64,000 nt of DNA, taken from contig NC_088780.1 in assembly GCF_958450345.1 (NCBI RefSeq), positions 105,598,226-105,662,225 on the forward strand, in the 5' to 3' direction. The notes beneath the pieces are model-generated. The model had not been told where the DNA came from, ran no database searches, and saw only the letters and a list, made by a program, of their open reading frames with translations. This DNA is from Calliphora vicina (taxonomy: Eukaryota; Arthropoda; Insecta; Diptera; Calliphoridae). Positions 11,145-23,366 of this stretch are shown here, in pieces (within the stretch, counting starts at the first letter, position 1; each line of letters starts with the position of its first letter). Made by a program: the position numbers and the translations under genes.

Positions 11145-11970
11145 CCAATAGTGTTTCTCGATCACTTTAAAATGATAAACTCATATCTTCCAAACAAAAT
11201 GTTGATTGTATATCTTATAAAATGCGGGATTTACATTAGATGGCGTATCTTTTGAAGGATACATATCTGTCATTTATTCTCACTTAGTTATAGAACATTA
11301 TAGTGTAAACATAGTGTGCGATTCTGAACTGTTGATTTTGACATAGTTTGAAGACCAATAATTTGAGGCATTGCTCCATGAAGATTGTTGTAAAACTCAA
11401 CAAGTGCTTGGAAAATTATTGGAAGCTACTCAATCAGCAATTTCAATGTGTTTGCAATCCTAAAGCAGGGAAATTAGGTACCATACGAATTGAAGCTCAG
11501 AGACATTGAATGACGATTTTGTATGTCTGAAATACTGCTTCAACGCTATAAAAGAAAATCATTTTTGCACAGAATCATTACTTGCGATGATTCTGGGCTA
11601 TCGTAATAATAGCCCGAAGCGTAAGAGATCGTATGTGAAGCCCGGCCAACCATCCGAATCAACATCAAATATCCGTGGCGCCAAGGTAATGCTCTGTATT
11701 TGGTGGGACCAAACGCGTTCTAACTATTATGAGCTGCTGAAATCTGGCCACACCATCACATGGTACCTGTACCGAACGCGATCATTGGCCGAAAAATGCC
11801 CAGAGTATGCGGTCAGACATGAAACCGTAATATTCCAGCATTTTTAAGTCATATACCCAATAAAAAAATTTAAAATTATACCAAAAGAACATCTTTAGGA
11901 TGTTTTGAAGTTGAAACTTTAAGAATACCTTTATTTCACTAAAACGAAGTGATCGAGAAAAACTATAAGT
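11145..11970 (+). pseudogene. Decayed mariner element with transposase remnant
   Basis: The plus strand gives mariner landmarks in shifting frames: an N-terminal part around 11345-11500 (EALLHEDCC, SAISMCLQS), then 11560-11850 with NNSPKRKRSYVKPGQPSEST, RGAKVMLCIWWDQTRSNYYE and RHETVIFQH. The first catalytic region (CDDSGLS) carries damage. Everything after the FQH of the second catalytic motif is missing. Inverted ends are visible: tttctcgatcact near 11155 and agtgatcgagaaa near 11950. It is dead, through stops, frameshifts and the lost C-terminus. Confidence 0.85.
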
Positions 11971-11999
11971 ATTTTCATACTCAAGATAGATTTGCAACA

Positions 12000-13490
12000 T
12001 GAGAACCTCTGCATATTTTTTTCGTTCACTTTTGTATCACTGTGTTATTATTCAAAACATTTAGAGATTTTTTTGAAAAGTATCAAAAATTCGTTAATTG
12101 TATCAAAAATATTTATATTTTTTTCATTGTAATTTCGATTTATAAGTGATTTCGTTAACGAAATATTTTGTAACTTCACATACACATTTTGATGATTTTA
12201 AAAGTCATCTGAAATCCCTAAAGATTATGGGGTTAAAAAAAGTATTAATCCCAAGATATTAGAATTAATGTAACCATCGTTTTCTTTTAAGAACATAATT
12301 TTAAAAATGTAGCTATGTAATTGTTAGTATAATTCAAAGAGTCCTATAAGCTGCAATTCTAGAGTTAATTATTTAATGTTTCTATACAAAAATATATGTA
12401 AGTGCATATTTTTTTAAATTTATACGTCATATTTTGATTTGTATGAAGCATATTGTCCAATAATAAATGCAACTAGTTATAACCATTCACAAACATTTGG
12501 TTTAGCAGACATGAAGTAAATTCACTAATACTAAAATTTTGGCAAAGTTGCAATAAATTAATGCAAAAAAATTAACCTTGTATTTTGGTCTTTCATTCAG
12601 AAACAATTTATTAAACACATTTCTCAATTGCATTAATATGTAAATGTTAGCAGAAAAACCCCAATCTATGTTAAAAACTTTTTTTTTTTGCAAACATTTT
12701 GTAATAAAAACTTTTTGTATTCCACCCACAAAATAGCCACTAAAAGCAATAATCAATAAATAAATAAAAAAGTCCATAGTAGAGTGTTAAATATGAACCT
12801 CATTAAAATTTAAAGTTGCAATAGCCTTTACCTTGTTCGCAAACATTTAAATCAGAGATTGTAACACTTTTCAAAACCCATTTTTATTGTAAAGACACAC
12901 TGACACACATACAACATCCAGCCACTATCTATAAATCGCATAAAATGCAAATACTTGAAAAAGTAATAAAATTAAAACGAACTGGAGACCATTTCAATAA
13001 TCAATTGGTCACAATCAAATACAAGAAAATTATTATTAATAAACAAATAAATAAATCGTTAAGTAAATTAACTTTTAAATAAGCTAAAAGATGTTGTTAA
13101 ACTGCTTAAACTTAAAACAAAAACAACATCCAGTTTATATAAAAAAAAAAAAACAATTTGCAAACTTTAAACATAAAATAAATAAATAAATAAAAATTAC
13201 AAACCAAAAACAAGTTTTGAGAAAAAACACCAATTTGCCACTGAATGTAAAAACTGAAGGTAGTTTTGAAAATAAATTAAAAAAAAACTATTTTAAACTA
13301 TTGCAGTCAGTCAGTTTGTTTCAGTTGAAATTCATTTAAAATTGCACAAATTCAAAGACATTCTCTTAAATATATTTGTATGTATAAACATACATAGATA
13401 CTCTTATCTATATACTGTATCCACACATATAAATATATACATATGTATATATTTATAATAAATATTTCAAAAAAAAAAAAGACCAACCAA
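12000..13490. other. A+T-rich stretch, no gene seen
   Basis: Long A and T runs and simple A-rich phrases. Near 13300 there is a gcagtcagtcagtt motif that looks like a fly initiator or 5' UTR, but nothing else supports a promoter. Confidence 0.4.
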
Positions 13491-13495
13491 CACAC

Positions 13496-13547
13496 TTCAG
13501 CATTAAATGTCAACGTGGCCGGCATATTGAACTTCTTTTTTGTTTGA
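13496..13547 (-). other. Possible short exon with a strong acceptor
   Basis: On the minus strand TTTGTATTTTCCACAG is a strong acceptor. It is followed by 22 bases of A-rich leader and an ATG (13525-13523) opening MPATLTFNAE, in a locally GC-richer patch. The only donor in range would be GAA|GTGTGT, whose phase 0 does not fit the phase-1 entry to Skeletor exon a. It may be noise. Confidence 0.2.
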
Positions 13548-13984
13548 CTGTGGAAAATACAAAGATCAATGTTCCGATTATTTGTTATGTATCTAATTTG
13601 CATATTGCGATATATTAATTTATTATTTATTTTTTGCATAGTCATAATTTGAATAAATTATAATTTATAATAATTTATCTTAAATTTGTTTACGTTAATT
13701 TTGAAAACTTCTGAATTAACTAATAACTGTAAGCAAAAACATTTCTAGACAAAAACCATCATTTACATATGTCTTTCTTTAATTGATTCATATTTTCTGT
13801 TGCCCGTATGATACACTGAAAGAAATATTTATAACGTTTTTTATGGATGTCCTTTTGTGTTTTGTAAAATTATTTCTGTTTGCAAAAAAAACTAATTTTA
13901 TATGAATTTTATTTCAATCGTCTTCTTGACTGCAAAATGGCCTATATGTAATTGTACAGCATATTTTATTTGACCATTTGTATA

Positions 13985-14465
13985 CTAAGGCGGATCAAGA
14001 AGCCTATGAGTTTTTGAATGGGACACAGGTTTTTGGATAAAAAATCATTTTATTTTTCAACATAGTCTGCTTTGAAGCTCTATACAAAAAATAGGCATTT
14101 GATGATCGATTTATCCCAAATACTCTTGCGAAGTTGTCACACGATTGCACAAACGCAATCGATTGCTAGCAAATGCGGCACCCATATTGCGGAAAGCTTT
14201 CTCATACCCAAGTGATCATTCAAAATTGAAACCACTAAACCATGTGAGATGCCAATGGCTTCCACAATTTCTCGCACTTTTAATCCCCGGTCAACGCCAA
14301 TATCGTGATTTTTTCATTTGTATAGAGAACGCAACTGGGTATCCAGAACGTTCGGTATCTTCAGCGCTTGTACGGCCGTAACGAAATTAAGCAAACCACT
14401 TTTATACCATTGATATTGATGGAGCAGAGTTCCCATAGTATCTATCAAGCTTAGCCTTGGTTATA
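13985..14465 (-). pseudogene. Internally deleted mariner relic
   Basis: Read on the minus strand with frameshifts: KLDRYYGNSAPS, SMVYKW, GRTSAEDTERSGYPV, ISHGLVVSILNDHLGMRKLS and WVPHLLAID, then a jump to the C-terminal FKADYVEK and FLSKNLCPIQKL. This is the order in mariner transposases, with the whole catalytic middle missing. It is a different copy and orientation from the one near 11.5 kb, and is non-functional. Confidence 0.8.
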
Positions 14466-14469
14466 TGTA

Positions 14470-15600
14470 GTTTTTTTTTTTGTGTAACAGATAATGCGAA
14501 ATTAACTTTTTTCCATTTTCTCCAAAAGCCTCCTAAATGGCTGTCAAATACAAACTAAATGACGATCCAATTTTGACAGGAGTCTACTGTCAGAATTCTG
14601 ATGACAGGAACAGTGTTGTCATTTCAGTTAAGAGGCGGGAAATTCAAAAAGTAACGGACTTATTGACTTCTCATATTCAATTACCAAATATCTTCACTGA
14701 TTCTGAAGTAATTAAAAATTATCGATTGCCAATTTCATATAAAAAATATACTAAATAAAAAAAACGAAAATATGCACAAAAAACATGCACTAAAATCTGA
14801 AATAAATGCAATATAAAATGTAAAATATTCACAATGTTATAGGTAAATAAGATCTCAACCATCTTTAAAATAAATTTTATTTTTTTATTATAAAAATAAT
14901 TTTACAAGGGCTTAATTGAGAATAAAAATAAGAAAACATAAAAATATTTGAAAGGATGTCAATGGGACATTATGGGTATTTGATTCATTTTATAGCAATG
15001 TTTAACTAATTAATATTTCTATGAAATTGAGTAAAGAATTTTTTGAAAGACAGTTTCTCTACACAAAGTTTTACGTTACAAAGCTAGTAGATTCATCTAA
15101 CTGTCTTCTAGTGTGGTGATCGGATCAAATATTGAAATCTAAAAAAATGTGATACTGATCCTATCCATATGTTTTTCACGACTTTATTGATGATCGTGCT
15201 GAACATAGATTTTTTATTTGATATCTTCTTCACTATCATTGCTGGAATATCATAATAATAAATTTGCTTCTTTAATTCCCTACTCATCAGTTTCATAGGC
15301 AGTATTTGGAGTAATAATTGTGATATACAAATTTTAATGGTTTTTTTTAGAAATATAATTAGTGGCACTAGCAAAGCTTAAAAACTTTTACCAGTCAATT
15401 ATAAATTATTAATAATTTGTTAGTATTTAGTTTTCTAATATTTGATAATGATAGTAGTATCAACAAAAATGAGTATTTTTCAAATCTTATTCTCAAAGTT
15501 ATTTCAGATGTTGATTGCTAAAATTAAGCATGCCTCGCTATCTGTCAGCAAAATATTTATGATTTGAAATTTTATTGAATCTGGTCTCTTATCGATATTT
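14470..15600. other. No supported gene
   Basis: A+T-rich sequence. A 73-codon ATG frame at 14537-14758 (MAVKYKLNDDPILTGVYCQ...) sits next to the mariner relic. It shows no domain or splice support. Confidence 0.4.
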
Positions 15601-15602
15601 TA

Positions 15603-16609
15603 CACACAGAAAAAAGATCGATCGGAAATCAGTTGTAATTATAAATATGTAATAAGCATGACAGAAACTCGATTGTAATTATTAAAATTCTATATATTTA
15701 AACGATTTCTAATGGCTAGAATAATAAAACCTCAATAACAATCGAACTGAGGTTCCAACAACCGTAAATGTTATTAATTGATGCGGTTTGTGTCTTTACT
15801 AACTTTCATTTAAGGTTTTTGGATATAGTAATTGATAATTGGTTATTCTAATATAAAATAATTTCAATTCGGTGTTCACAATCAATAGAAGTTTTAGATT
15901 TTTTGACATTTTTCAAAATAATAAAAAAATTTCAAAGACATACACAATATACAGAAAAGATGTTTCGTAATGGACATCAAACGGCTGTAGGTAGTGCTTT
16001 GGACATTTGATGGCGTTACTTGTAAGAAAATGTATGTAAGTAACATCCATTAAAAAATTTTTGCACTAAAGATATTTTTTAAATATGTGTATTTATATGT
16101 AGGTGGCCCAGTAGCAATTCTGGTTCTAATACACTATTAGAATGATCATGTATGTAATAACTGTTAGACAAATACAAGATTCCATGATAAGCATAACATT
16201 TATCTGATGTGCTGCCTGATATGATTAAACATACATATATCTCCAGTTTTTCCAGTCAAGCCAAAATTTATTCTGCCACCACCTAAGTTTACGGACTAAT
16301 TTCAGATTCAAGACATATTTAATCTTTCTATTTTGTTCTGTATCATTTTCCTTGCTAAATAAAATGAAAAAAATATATCTTGTTGAATATTATTAAAAAA
16401 AACAAAAAATGTTACTCTAACTTCCAATATTGGTGCCCTTAACCGAATTAATTTTTTAAAACAGTTGTGAGTACCATTAATTCAGCAAAGGAATATTGTG
16501 TATACTAATATATTCAGTAATTCCAACCGAATAGAACGATAGTACATGCAACCGACAAAATTCGATTGGCGCCAAATTCGGTTGTGAATACGAATCTGTT
16601 TTCTGTGTG
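15603..16609. mobile_element. Non-autonomous element with CACACAGAAAA inverted ends
   Basis: The left end is TA followed by CACACAGAAAA, and the right end is TTTTCTGTGTG followed by TA. This gives a unit of about 1.0 kb flanked by a TA duplication, as for Tc1/mariner-type elements. The inner 16500-16600 part (ccgaatagaacgatagtaca ... caaattcggttgtg) resembles 5540-5610, so the family has at least one other fragment here. No ORF. The ends are short, so the pairing could be coincidental. Confidence 0.5.
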
Positions 16610-17023
16610 TAGCTATATATATGTAGAAAAAGCTAAAGATTTTATAAAAGGAACATCGAGCAAGAAATTCTAACAAAGAAACTTCTAAGCTATTACACGC
16701 TTTGAAATGATTAAACTTTAAATTTTTTTTAAAAAGAGAAGTAACTCTCAGTCAATAATTGTGTTACTTTCTTTGGAAAGGGGATAGATTGTAGAAGGAA
16801 AGGTGGTGAAAGAAGGAGAAAAGCTTTTATTGACAACTCTGCAATTGCGCGTTATGTTTGTTATTAGTGCAGGTTGCAGCGCCTCTGGTGGTGAGATGGC
16901 GCATTAGTTAAGCCAACAACCTTTATTTAATTATTTTACTTCGGTGGCGTTTTAATGTTATACCACGGAAGGAGGGCGCTTTGATAAATATTAGTTATTA
17001 GTAAACTAATAATTCTTATAAAC

Positions 17024-17122
17024 TGTTGTTGTTGATTGGCAGCGGCTGGGAATCGAACCCAGCCCGCAAATATCATATCATGCTTAATGATCAAACGCTC
17101 TAACCAATTAAGTCACAGCACA
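17024..17122 (-). repeat. tRNA-like sequence (tRNA pseudogene or SINE head)
   Basis: On the minus strand GTGCTGTGACTTAATTGGTT, then AGAGC, resembles a tRNA D-arm and A box, and GCTGGGTTCGATTCCCAGC is a perfect T-arm with a B box. However, the 5' acceptor bases do not pair with the bases after the T-arm, and no 5+7+5 anticodon arm forms in between. It is therefore more likely a tRNA-derived retroposon or pseudogene than a working tRNA. A CAACAACAACAG run follows its 3' side. Confidence 0.6.
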
Positions 17123-17410
17123 AAATTTTAAAATCCTTTTTCATTACAAATATTTGAGCTTTTACAAGGTAACACTTAAAAAAGTATTGCCTAATCTAAT
17201 AAAAAAAGCATTCCATTCTGTGGTCTAAAGGAGGGCAAAAATGTTGCACTGTTAGCCTTTTCATTAATCTATATGTCGCAAAAGTTTATGAATTTATAAA
17301 AGGAAAATCGAACAATAGAACATGTTTAAAACTCCCTCCAGTGCTTCTAAATACAATACAATTGAGGATTTGTAGATTACACTATGCTTCACCACAAATA
17401 TGCAGGCCCA

Positions 17411-17575
17411 TAGAGTTCGGAAATACTTATAGTTTTTCTCGATCACTTTGTTTATTACTTTTTTATTTTATTAGCATACAGAGTAGTAGTATTTTAGGAC
17501 ATTTATTGCTTGAAATGCAATAACATTTTTAAACCATTTTGAAATATTAGAACATTATGACATGATACCTTGGGC
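17411..17575 (+). repeat. Mariner terminal fragment matching the 11-12 kb copy
   Basis: 'aatacttatagtttttctcg' plus 'atcacttt' is the reverse complement of the right end near 11945-11975. 'aacattatgacatgata' at about 17551 also occurs at about 11108. Only the end is preserved; no matching second end is found nearby. Confidence 0.55.
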
Positions 17576-17729
17576 ATCCACTAAATATTTTAATTCTTTA
17601 TCTTTATTACAAAAATTTTACATTTTACAAGGTAACATTGATTAAAGGGTGCCTTATTCTTTTTAAATGTTAACTTTTTTTATTGAAAAATACATACATT
17701 CGACCCTGTGATAAAATTAAGGGCAAATA

Positions 17730-17930
17730 ATTGTTCACTTTTTTAGATTTAAATTGACAGAAAGTAAATGTTGTGTAAATTTGAGGTTAGGATACAGATT
17801 GTTAAATGATGAAATGTCAAGAAATGAGCTGTTATCAAATTTCGGAAATTTTAACCATAACCCATTTTTCAACCAAATCATCTTTAGTGATGAGGCCACC
17901 ATTTTTTGTCAGAAAATAAAATTTCATAAA
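17730..17930 (+). pseudogene. Fragment of a DDE (Tc1/IS630-type) transposase
   Basis: The frame reads NDEMSRNELLSNFGNFNHN and then NQIIFSDEATIFCQ. The motif [IV]xFSDEA[TH]F with a preceding helix is typical of the first catalytic Asp region of Tc1/IS630-superfamily transposases. The rest of the protein is absent. It is unlike the mariner copies elsewhere in the window. Confidence 0.55.
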
Positions 17931-18009
17931 TATTTAAAATGTTTGGTTTTGCTGCAATTTCATTTTGCATATTTTTCAAAATTTCCCATATTTGTCTTAC
18001 TATAAGTAT

Positions 18010-19010
18010 TTTGTATTATACTTATTGTTAGCAACTAATAACTATATTCGCACTCTAAGTGTATAATTGTTAACAATTATTTAAAATAAATGAACAGCAC
18101 AACAAATTTCAATTTCATTTATTAATTTATTTATTTAAAGGCCATTAATTATAAGTCAATTTTAAACAATGAGAATTTAAATAAAATAACGTTTATTTTT
18201 AGTTTTTTTTACAAATAAATATTTGTTTATTTTTATTTAAATGCTTTTCTAAGAAATTACAAATTTAATTACAACAATACATACGTTTAAGTATATAACT
18301 ATATAAGTATTTATATTTAAATACAATGTGGTTGGGTTATTAAAGAACCGGAATATGGAAACAAAAAAACGATTTTACAAATGTTTCACATTTTCAATAA
18401 GTCATGGTTAAAAACTTATTACTGCAACAACATATAATTAATTAAAATTTTATCAAAATGAATCACTTGACATTTAAACTATTTTAGACTATAAATAATA
18501 AACAAATTAAATATCAAACACATCAAATTACATTCGTTATTTGTTTAATTTAAAAGTGTATTCGGTTGATTAACTTAAAAGGAGTTATTTAATTTACTAT
18601 TGCGAATGTCATCAAATAAATTTTGTTAATGGAAGGCTTTTCAGTGCATTCTAAAATATCTATCACATACTTGTGTATGTACGCCTGTGATTTGAGAGAT
18701 CGAGATGTGATCAGTCTGTACTTTCTACATGTACAAAATTGAATTAACCCTCAGATGTTTTTTTTTATAAGTTTATGTATTTTTGAAGGTAAAACCATGA
18801 ATTGTGAGTTGCTTTGATTTATGTTGTTTGATGTTCATTGTGATTATTTAAAAAAATATCCAATAAATTATAGCACATCATGAGTCTCTTATTTTAAAAG
18901 TTTAAAGTATTTAGTTACAATAACTATATTGTTTGTTAAAGAATGTAGTTGTTTCTTGCACTAAATTACCATAATACTGTTAAAATTAAATATTTCAAAA
19001 TATTCTTAAT
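18010..19010. other. No feature recognised
   Basis: One kilobase of A+T-rich sequence with no ORF, splice pair or inverted repeat that I can support. Confidence 0.4.
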
Positions 19011-19016
19011 AAATAA

Positions 19017-20329
19017 CACAGTACAACATTTTTCAGTTCATTGCTTTGGGACTCAATTCTGACAATTGCACGTGAAAGTATCCCCAAAAATAAGAACTTC
19101 TGCATCATTAGTTTTGTCAAGTTGGCTGCCGTATTAATTTAATGGTCATACGAATTTTTTTCCTCAAGGTGGATTTTTTTCAATTTTTCTATATTTTAGC
19201 ACAGTTATATCTCGTATACCGTACGGAATATCTCTTTTGTGGCTGAAGCAAAGTTGTAGATATTGAATAGTAGAAAAAAAGTACGGAACATACCTACACG
19301 AAAAAGGTGCATCCAGTGCCTTAAAAATCGCAAAAATGGCCATTTTTTAAATTTTTTACCAATTTTTCACCTTTTTTGCTCAATAACTGGATTACAAATC
19401 CAATTATGGACTGATCACCATGAAATTAGGTCGTGTGATTTGTGTCTACATAAAAGTTATTTATCATGAATTTTGTATGTATATCATAATTTTTAACAGA
19501 TTTATTCACTTTAAAGTGATTTTCGGAAGCGGGTCTTATATGGGAGCTAAGAATAATTATGGACCGATCATAATAAAATTTTTTGATATGAATTTTGTAT
19601 ATATAAAACTTATTTGGAGCGAAATTTGTGTATATACATATATAAATTAAACATTTATGACCGATAAAGTCCAATTTCGGGAAGACATTTGTATGGGGGC
19701 TAGGTGAAATAATGAACCTATTTCAGCCAATTTCAACAGTCTTTGTTATTGGGCCGAACAAATTATATGTACCAAATTTGTTTATGATCGGTCCATAATT
19801 AGTCATAGCTCACATATAAGACACGCTTCCGAAAATCACTTTAAAGTGCATAAATCTGTGAAAAATTATGGTATACATACAAAATTCATGATAAATAACT
19901 TTCATATAGACACAAATCACACGACCTAATTTCATGGTGATCGGTCCATAATTGGATTTGTAATCCAGTTATTGAGCAAAAAAGGTGAAAAATTGGTTAA
20001 AAAATTTAAAAATGGGCATTTTGGCGATTTTTAAGGCACTATATGCATCTTTTTCGGGTAGGTATGTTCCGTACTTTTTTTCTACTATTCAATATCTACA
20101 ACTTTGCTTCAGCCACAAAAGAGATATTCCGTACGGTATACGAGATATAACCGTGCTAAAATATAGAAAAAGTGAAAAAAATCCACCTTGAGGAAAAAAA
20201 ATTCGTATGGCCATTAAATTAATACGGCAGCCAACTTGACAAAACTAATGATGCAGAAGTTCTTATTTTTGGGGCTACTTTCACGTGCAATTGTCAGAAT
20301 TGAGTCCCAAAATCATGTGTTGTACTGTG
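19017..20329. mobile_element. 1.3-kb foldback (long inverted repeat) element
   Basis: The left arm (19017-19572) and right arm (19783-20329) are reverse complements over about 550 bases with modest divergence, separated by about 210 bases. The outer ends are CACAGTACAACA and its complement. Flanks allow a 3-bp duplication TAA (with CACAG ends) or a 4-bp duplication AATA (if one more A/T pair is counted). TAA would suit a PIF/Harbinger-type element, but the assignment is open. No transposase is encoded. The core phrases (gatcggtccataattnntca, gggggctaggtgaaataatg) recur near 1.8-2.1, 26.4-27.1 and 55.3-55.8 kb. Confidence 0.9.
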
Positions 20330-20339
20330 TAATACGACT

Positions 20340-21590
20340 TTATGTGGTGATCAAGTGATAACGTCATTGGATTACAATGTGCAGACCATCACAACTAAAA
20401 TAATACAGTTTCGATTAAAATTATTTTGGAAGTAATATTTTATTATTTAAATTCTTCGAAAATATATAATAATGTTAGCAAAAATATTAAGTTGTTTTAA
20501 ACAGCTCAATTTTATAATTATTATTTAGTACCCAATTTATACATTTTGAATGTGAATTGTGATAATTTTGCATTAATTTAGCGATATGTTATTGGTTGGG
20601 AATACAACGATCTGTTTGCATAATTTTCACTAGAATTATACTAGAAAGATAGTAAACCCGGCTGCACATAAAGCTTTCAACAAAGTGTAAAATGCGATGT
20701 ATATGCCAGAAATAAAAATTATATGTATTGAACTAGCTTTGCTGCCCCAATTGTCACTATAATAGTTCTTGAAATACTTATTCGATTGTAAATATGTATT
20801 AGATTTGTGTGATAGGGTCATGCCCATTATTTGGATTCCGTACATTTTTACCCCAACTACTTACAATTATAGGAAAGTAATTCATACAAAGTTTGAAGAA
20901 TCTCACAATAATAGTTCTCCAGATATTCGAAAATAACTATGTATATACTTTGAATTGGTGATTCCATTTATACGGCTCAGATCCCACCCATTTACAATGA
21001 TATCAACATAATTCAAGCAAAGTATTGAGTATCAAATATCAAATATTTTTAATTTTCTTCATATATTCAATAATATCTATTTAATTTATACCCAAACAAC
21101 CCGAATGTGAACAAAAGAGCGTAATAGAGCGTAAAAATACACACAATTCATTCAGTTTCTTGATGTTGTTGTGGATATTTTATTTTTTACCCAAAAGAGC
21201 ACACAAATTAAATGCCTCTTTTTGCCTACCAATGCTTTATACTCTATTTACATTTTTGAAAATCAAAGTGGGAGTGTCACCTCCTATACAAAATAAATAA
21301 TTATTATCGAATATCTAGCGAACTGTATTAGTGAGAACTTTAAAACTTTGCACCATAATATGAAATTGGGACCATATAAAGTAAATAGATTTTATTGAAT
21401 ATATATAATTAGCATTATACATAATTATGATCCAAATGCGATATTTAGGGTGGGCGTGACCAGAGATCAGCAATGAATCACTTTTTTGCTATTCATACGC
21501 ATTTATGAAATTAAACTACTCTGACGTACTCATACTCACAATACCATTGATTTATAAATATGCGTAGCATTAAAGAAGAAGTAGTAAGAA
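20340..21590. other. Degenerate repeat-derived sequence
   Basis: Phrases such as 'aaaactttgcaccataatatg' and 'atctagcgaactgt' recur in altered form at about 22730-22930, indicating old repeat DNA. No gene. Confidence 0.4.
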
Positions 21591-21593
21591 TTG

Positions 21594-22352
21594 CCCAGCG
21601 GCGAAAAGAAGTAGTAAGCAGGCCTTCTGGAAGGCCTTGTTTTGGAGTCACAAGGACTTTATTGTCCCATTCCATACTCATACATTTTTTACACACGATG
21701 TCCTAGCCAGCTAAGGCCTTTACCTTCCTCAACAGGCCTGGGGGTTTACTCTCTATTGCGATGCGAAAGAAAAATGGTACAATTGGTACCCTTTATTGCG
21801 TTTTCACATCGCACATAAAATTAGTTTAAAATGTTTTTATTTACAAGTTTTGACATTTCATTTTGTCATTCATTTACCTTTCGCATCGAAATTGCTTTCG
21901 CATCGCAATAGAGAGTAACCCCCCTGATAGTAGGCCTTTTGTAAATAAATTTTGTTAAATAAATTTTATCTTTGATGTTTAAAATTTAATAAGTACCCGG
22001 CCTAAGCGATATTTTATTTATTTTAATTTTTTATAATAAAAACTTGAATAATGACCACGTAAAAAATTCACACAACGCACAACCGTTTTGTCAAAGAATT
22101 TAAGCAAAACTATTATAAGTTTACTCCTTTTTTCTTTTCACTTTTTGCATTTGTTTTTGTATTTGTAGTTTTGTCTTTGGAATGTGATTTTTTAACGGTA
22201 TTTTGTGCTTGTACTACTTTGGAGCTTCAAAAAGAAAGGTGCAGGTAGGCCTTCCATAAGGTCTTCCTGAGAAGGCAAGCGAGCATGAGTACTGGATCTA
22301 AAAAAAGGTCTAGGAAGGTCTTATAGAAGGCCTCAAAAATTTCGCCGCTGGG
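21594..22352. mobile_element. Element with CCCAGCGGCGAAA inverted ends
   Basis: The left end CCCAGCGGCGAAA and right end TTTCGCCGCTGGG match perfectly. Inward, both arms carry aggccttc-type palindromes (aggccttctggaaggcct on the left, ggtcttatagaaggcct on the right). About 760 bp, no transposase. It contains the smaller element at 21740-21924, so it is the older insertion. No clear target duplication. Confidence 0.7.
21740..21924. mobile_element. Nested MITE with GGGGGTTTACTCTC ends
   Basis: Left GGGGGTTTACTCTCTATTGC and right (reversed) GGGGGGTTACTCTCTATTGC pair over about 30 bases through 'gatgcgaaag'. The interior repeats 'tcgcatcg'-like phrases. Its position inside the CCCAGCGGCGAAA element makes it a later arrival. 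Confidence 0.75.
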
Positions 22353-22729
22353 AATCCGACGTCAACATCATACTCATACGAACTCAAATCTGTTTGATTC
22401 ATAAATAACCTCAGCCTGACTTATAATTTTAGGAAAATACTCATGATACTCACTATTGATTCAGCTCATTCGCCTCATGCTTGTTTTTTTTTGTTTGTGT
22501 AATTGTACAGAATTCGGCAACACACAACCTCATAATGAGCATTTTAATGTTCGTATTCGAACATCGTCTATACAAATTGAGTCAAGTAGAGTAGAAATCA
22601 ACAATGTCATCAATATTGTTTAGTATGAGTATGATGATTACCTCAAACTTTACGAATGGATATGAGTCTCGACAACATTGTAATAAATATGAATGCGTAT
22701 AAGTCAACTCTGGACCATACCAACGAAAG

Positions 22730-23000
22730 AATTTTTTTCGAATATCTGAAGAACTTTAATTGTGGTAATCTTCAAACTGTGTAAATTATTTTGATACAAG
22801 TCCGCTGTTATGTCAAAATTTAAACCGATGGTAACAACAGTCCCATACAATTAAAATATTTTGTATCCAATATCTGGAGAACAATAATAGTGAGATTCTC
22901 AAAATTGTGTGGAACTGTGAGGGGAATTGGAACCGTGATTTTAATTTAGAATAAAATAATAAAAAAATACAATATAATAAACAGGATATCTGCAAATGGA
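22730..23000. repeat. Degenerate repeat, related to 20.9-21.4 kb
   Basis: 'aatatctgaagaactttaat' followed by 'tggtaatcttcaaactgtg', and again 'aatatctggagaacaataat' with 'gagattctcaaaattgtg': one unit twice. A third, more distant version lies near 20900-20930 and 21310-21340. No coding capacity. Confidence 0.45.
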
Positions 23001-23309
23001 ATAATGTTTCCATACGAGGATAATAGAATGCCAAATCAATCAAACAATAAGTTGAAATTTATTATGACTTTTAAGTTAATATAAAACCAGCATAAATATT
23101 TAAATACTTCAATATTCATAATGATTAACTTAGACCACTATGGAATTCACTAGGATATTTGAAGGTTTGTAGCGGTATAAACAAATGCTTAATTATAACG
23201 GCATTAGGCAAACTAATATCTGTGGTATCAATATTTTTACTCTTTCGATGATAGACCCCTTAAAACCACAAAAAATGTACGGATTTTATTATATTCCTTT
23301 AATTTTTTA

Positions 23310-23366
23310 TGAAATCCATTTTTATTTTACTACGATTGGGGTAAAGAAGCTCACCGGTTAAAGCCA
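23310..23366 (+). repeat. Degenerate Helitron 3' end
   Basis: 'tttattttactacgattggg' followed by 'gtaaagaagctcaccggtta' and 'aagccagt' parallels the intact Helitron end at 42945-42994 (tttattttactacgacaggg ... gagaagcgcaccgggtcaag ... ctagt). The terminal CTAG has decayed to CCAG. Confidence 0.5.

Noticed and set aside
14537..14758. 73-codon ATG frame next to the mariner relic
   Set aside because: Reasonable start context but no domain, no splice or poly(A) support, and it lies in transposon-flanking DNA.
17041..17122. Functional tRNA gene
   Set aside because: T-arm and B box are fine, but the acceptor ends do not pair and no 5+7+5 anticodon arm can be drawn.
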